From NCBI GenBank assembly GCA_019054805.1, contig JAHQIY010000001.1, positions 2,122,501 to 2,186,500 on the forward strand: 64,000 bases of DNA, written 5' to 3'. Position 1 is the stretch's first letter. Each line of letters opens with the position of its first letter. Under the pieces are notes generated by a model. It made no database searches and was not told the origin of the DNA. It saw nothing but the letters and a program-made list of their open reading frames with translations. Shown piece by piece: positions 61,110 to 64,000 of the stretch. The position numbers and the translations under genes are program-made. The stretch is from Brachionus manjavacas. Its lineage: Eukaryota > Rotifera > Eurotatoria > Ploima > Brachionidae.

Positions 61110-61465
61110 GTTATACAGGGAAATAATGTCAGAATATTTTTTACCATTTGGTGCAAGTAAATTCGATTCGGAATTTCAGTTGCACCAAGACAATGATCCT
61201 AAACACAGTAGTTTACTATGCAGATCATTTTTAGATATAAACAAAACTAATTGAGTAAAATAAAAAGTAAATATAAAATTTAAAAACCAATTTAGTAATT
61301 AAATTTAAGATTAAATCACCCCCTAACTCGCCAGATTTAAACCCTATTGAAATGCTGTGGAATGAAATGAAGGAATTTGCAAGAAAAAAAATGGTGTTTA
61401 CCATAGCTGATGCAGCATTGGCTATAAGAGAATTTGAACAGTTAAAAAATGTAGTAAATATATAA
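61110..61465 (+). pseudogene. Tc1-type transposase C-terminal half
   Basis: The plus strand reads YREIMSEYFLPFGASKFDSE, FQLHQDNDPKHSS (QDNDPKH at 61186-61206), LLCRSFLDINKTN, then after 55 nt SPPNSPDLNPIEMLW (SPDLNPIE at 61328-61351) and NEMKEFARKKMVFTIADAAL to a stop at 61463-61465. These are the second Asp and the final Glu of the DDE catalytic triad. If the 55-nt GT..AG segment 61255-61309 is skipped, the spacing is exactly D34E, as in Tc1 elements. One in-frame TGA (61252-61254) sits before the possible donor. The first Asp and the DNA-binding domain are absent, so it is dead. Confidence 0.88.
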
Positions 61466-62052
61466 ATCATCTGAAAAAGGTTGAAATTTAAATTAAAGTT
61501 TTTGGCATTTTAAAATATTAATTTTGATAAATTAGGTAATTGAAATTGTAATTGAGAAAAATGGCGACTGGTCAAATCACTAAAATAAATGTATCTAATA
61601 ATTTCAATATTAAAAAAACCTAACTTAAATTTTTCTTTTTTTTTAACTTTTTTTCACTAAAATCAATAAAAATTTACGAAAATTTGCGTAAAAAAATACA
61701 ATTTTTTTTCTTTTAAATTTTTTTATTAATTTTGAAAAAAAACTAAAAAAAGTGAAAAAATTGCAAAAATTTTGATTTTTTTGGCCCTTTTGGTTTTTAC
61801 GAAATTTTACGGAAAATCCGTTAAATTCTAGTAAATTTACGGGAATTCCGGTTAATTTACTGTTTTTCACTTTTGCGATTATACGTAAAATTACCGGAAT
61901 TCCCGTAAATATACTAAAATTTTGGTAAATTGGCGTAAATTTTGGTAAAACCACTGGAACAAATCAGTACTGTATTTAAAATAATATAACAAATTCATGT
62001 GCAATTGACAAGCTTAAATTGTTGGAAAAAAAATGTTTTTTTTTTGTGCTCA

Positions 62053-62118
62053 AGGTTAATCAACAAGCTAGTGTTTATGTCCATAAAAGACCGATTAATA
62101 CTTCATTTATTCAAGTTT
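62053..62118 (+). repeat. Short retroelement tail, second copy
   Basis: CAAGGTTAATCAACAAGCTA..GACCGATTAATACTTCATTTATT, with the same left end and most bases in common with 8523-8580. Isolated insertion. Confidence 0.6.
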
Positions 62119-62284
62119 ATATTTAAATTTAATATTTAAAAAAAATGATGAAGTGATTTTGATACTATTCGAATTTAATGCTATTAATTTCTCTAAAAAA
62201 GAAACTAAGGTAAAAAGAATGTGGTTTGATTTTTTTTGTTTGAATTGCAAAATGTATCCACATTGGAAAAGTGCGATGTTTCAA

Positions 62285-62630
62285 ATAACGTTTTTGTACA
62301 TTTATTCATGGTATATTTAATAAACCATTAACACCAAAGAACATTCGTAATAAATTCAATTTCAAAAATGAATTACCTAACAGCTATAATTTAAGATCAC
62401 AAAATGAACTGATAGTGCCGGATAAAGGCAAATTCAATAACTACGGAGAGTTGACATTTGGTTATTTCTTTTTAAAATTTATTAATTGATTCTGGATGAT
62501 CTTTATATAAATGAAAATTTTTTCAAAATTAGAGTAGATAACAATTTAAATTTGATTTTTAATTATTTTATTAGTGAAATTGAAAAATTTGATTTGAGAC
62601 ACGTACTTTATGCAATATTTAAATAAAGGA
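62285..62630 (+). pseudogene. LINE ORF2 C-terminal relic
   Basis: The plus strand reads FIHGIFNKPLTPKNIRNKF, then LPNSYNLRSQNELIVPDKGK and NNYGELTFGYFFLKFIN (to about 62490), and in another frame NLIFNYFISEIEKFDLRHVL (62545-62620). A pattern of YxLRS, VP and YGxxTFxYFxxxFIN is familiar from C-termini of LINE ORF2 proteins. Upstream parts are lacking, and no tail was recognised. Confidence 0.5.
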
Positions 62631-63560
62631 AGCAAATATTAAATTTTTTTTTATGTTATTTTTGAATTATTGAAAAAATTTTATTTTATTTTTTTTATTT
62701 TTTTTATTTTTTTTATTTTTTTTTGATGAATTTAAAAAAAAATCAATTTTCAATAAATATTAAGTAAAATAAGTAAAAAAATAAGCCATAAAGAACCCAA
62801 TGTAGTTAAATTTTTATTTTTTTTACACAAAACCTAGAGTCTTTATCATCTTCGTGCACAGAATCAAAAATTTTAAACCAGATAAAAGCAAAATATACAA
62901 TAAAATGAATTATTTTTGATCTAAGTTTTGAATTAAAACCAATACAAAACCATTTTTTTTTCCTTATCTAAACGCCCTACGTTTAATATTAACCGATTTT
63001 AAAGGATAAGCAATTCAGATTTCTGTTTTATAACTCATCTTACCTCTTTCCTTAAAAAACTACAGAATGATAGAAAATCTAAAAACAGCTTCCAAATTTA
63101 AAATTAATGAATATTTGAACATTCATTATTATATGCTAACTTGCTAGGTTGTAAAGTATGTCTGGAAAATTTAGGGCATTACAAAAAAAAATATTCAAAA
63201 AATTTATAAGTAGTGAAAATTTGAAATAAAATTCGAATATCAAATAATACAAGCTATATCATTTAATAGAATATTTTTTTAGCTTTCTTCTTATATATAA
63301 ATTGTCAAAAAAAACTTCTAACAACTCAAAAAATCTTTTTAAAAATACTTAGATAAAATTCATAAAAAAAACTAGTCTATAAATTTTAGAATATTCATTA
63401 ATTACTAAAATATTACCACACCTTGACAATCCCTGGAAATTGTTTTTGTCACGCAATGTTTGGAATATCTTTTTTATTTTTTTCATGTACTTTTTACAAC
63501 TCATTAATTATTTTTGACTTTAAAATCGGTGATTTTATTGAGTTGTACCATTTCGTTGAT
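62631..63560. other. A+T-rich non-coding stretch
   Basis: Nothing recognised apart from T-rich runs at 62680-62730. Confidence 0.4.
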
Positions 63561-63569
63561 TTTTCAATA

Positions 63570-64000
63570 AAAATGGGTAAAAAAAGTAACTGAGGCGCAA
63601 AGGTGGCAAATAATTGGGCTGTTGAAGGATAAGACAAAGTCTCAACAAGAAATAGCTGATTTAACTAGTAGGAGTTTCTAGAAAATGCGTGTTTATTTCA
63701 AAGTGTAATTATGAGAAGACTTCGGTGGCCAAAGAATTACCAAGGTCTGGTAGACTTCAAAAGATTAAAAGTTGAGATGAATCGTACTATTTAGAAAAGT
63801 CATAATCAATCTTAAAAAAAGCTATAGACAACTAGCATCTGACTCTAGTTCTAAGTATCCAAATGTTAGTGTTAATAAAGACACTGTTAGAAAAATGCCA
63901 TTAAAGAAAAATATAATATAAACCAAAGTTACAGGATGGTGGAGGTTCGGTTGGAATTTGCGGATGAGTTAATCACAAAGGTAATGGATTGATTCTGTTT
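63570..64000 (+). pseudogene. Tc1-type transposase N-terminal half (runs off the window)
   Basis: In shifting plus-strand frames: KKVTEAQRWQIIGLLKDKTK and SQQEIADLT (helix-turn-helix, 63578-63665), SRKCVFISKCNYEKT, VAKELPRSGR (63725-63755, the GRPR-like hinge), then LKKAIDN / SYRQLASDSSSKYPNVSVN and KDTVRKMPLKKNI (63810-63920). This is the paired-like DNA-binding domain of Tc1 transposases. Stops and frameshifts are present. The catalytic part would lie beyond the edge. Not obviously the same copy as the C-terminal half at 61.2 kb. Confidence 0.75.

Larger units (their letters stand above)
60599..61972. mobile_element. Tc1-like transposon with about 340-bp inverted repeats, internally deleted
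   Basis: A 1374-bp element between TA dinucleotides (60597-60598, 61973-61974). Ends are CAGGACTGATTTGTTCCAGT and, inverted, CAGTACTGATTTGTTCCAGT. The inverted repeats cover about 60599-60935 and 61597-61972, rich in TTTACGGGAATTCCGG and TTTACGTAAAA blocks; the right arm has an extra 20 bp or so near its tip. The interior keeps the C-terminal half of a Tc1-type transposase and a smaller inverted repeat. A minus-strand frame at 61643-61954 is only repeat sequence. Confidence 0.9.

Noticed and set aside
61643-61954. 103-codon minus-strand frame
   Set aside because: Lies wholly in the Tc1-like inverted repeat and consists of its TTTACG motifs.

Overview
The window is eukaryotic nuclear DNA from an animal. 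It is very A+T-rich, protein genes have GT..AG introns (many only 35-55 nt), and the recognisable host genes are metazoan: two calmodulins, an ADF/cofilin, a rhodopsin-type GPCR and a long EML5/6-type microtubule-associated protein. The A+T content, tiny introns, abundant CR1/Jockey-like LINEs and a Penelope-like element with a GIY-YIG domain suggest a protostome such as a monogonont rotifer (Brachionus-like). That assignment is inference and is not proven here.

Layout. 1-16 kb is transposon graveyard: a LINE relic at the left edge, a LINE nested in another LINE with a clear target duplication (1.5-4.9 kb), a long decayed two-ORF LINE (5.7-10.2 kb), a MULE-type transposase relic (10.6-11.6 kb), a Tc1-type MITE (12.9-13.4 kb) and a young 5'-truncated LINE (14.2-15.9 kb). 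18.8-19.4 kb is a three-exon cofilin gene. 20-27.7 kb holds MITEs and several 3' ends of minus-strand LINEs. 29.0-29.5 kb and 40.3-40.8 kb are two calmodulin genes, identical throughout their coding sequence. Between them lie a LINE with a 44-nt target duplication, a Penelope-like element broken by a MITE, and further short elements. 41-45 kb has a piggyBac-like element, two LINE pieces and a hAT-like repeat. 45.3-46.3 kb is a GPCR gene and 46.9-47.2 kb a small secreted protein with a TATA box.

47.3-60.2 kb (minus strand) appears to be one eleven-exon gene for a 2075-residue EML5/6-like protein with three HELP/WD40 modules. At first sight it looks like three or four separate genes, because three introns are long; two of these have been enlarged by transposons (a LINE in one; a pogo relic, a hAT-like repeat and a MITE in another). 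The last 4 kb holds a Tc1-like element with long inverted repeats, a LINE C-terminal relic and the N-terminal half of another Tc1-type transposase.

The host genes have unrelated jobs (calcium sensing, actin turnover, microtubule binding, peptide or amine sensing) and show no operon-like cooperation. I saw no wholly new molecular system. The most interesting signals are coding-limited sequence identity between the calmodulins, the family of TTTACG-rich Tc1-type elements, and several insertions whose order can be read from target duplications.
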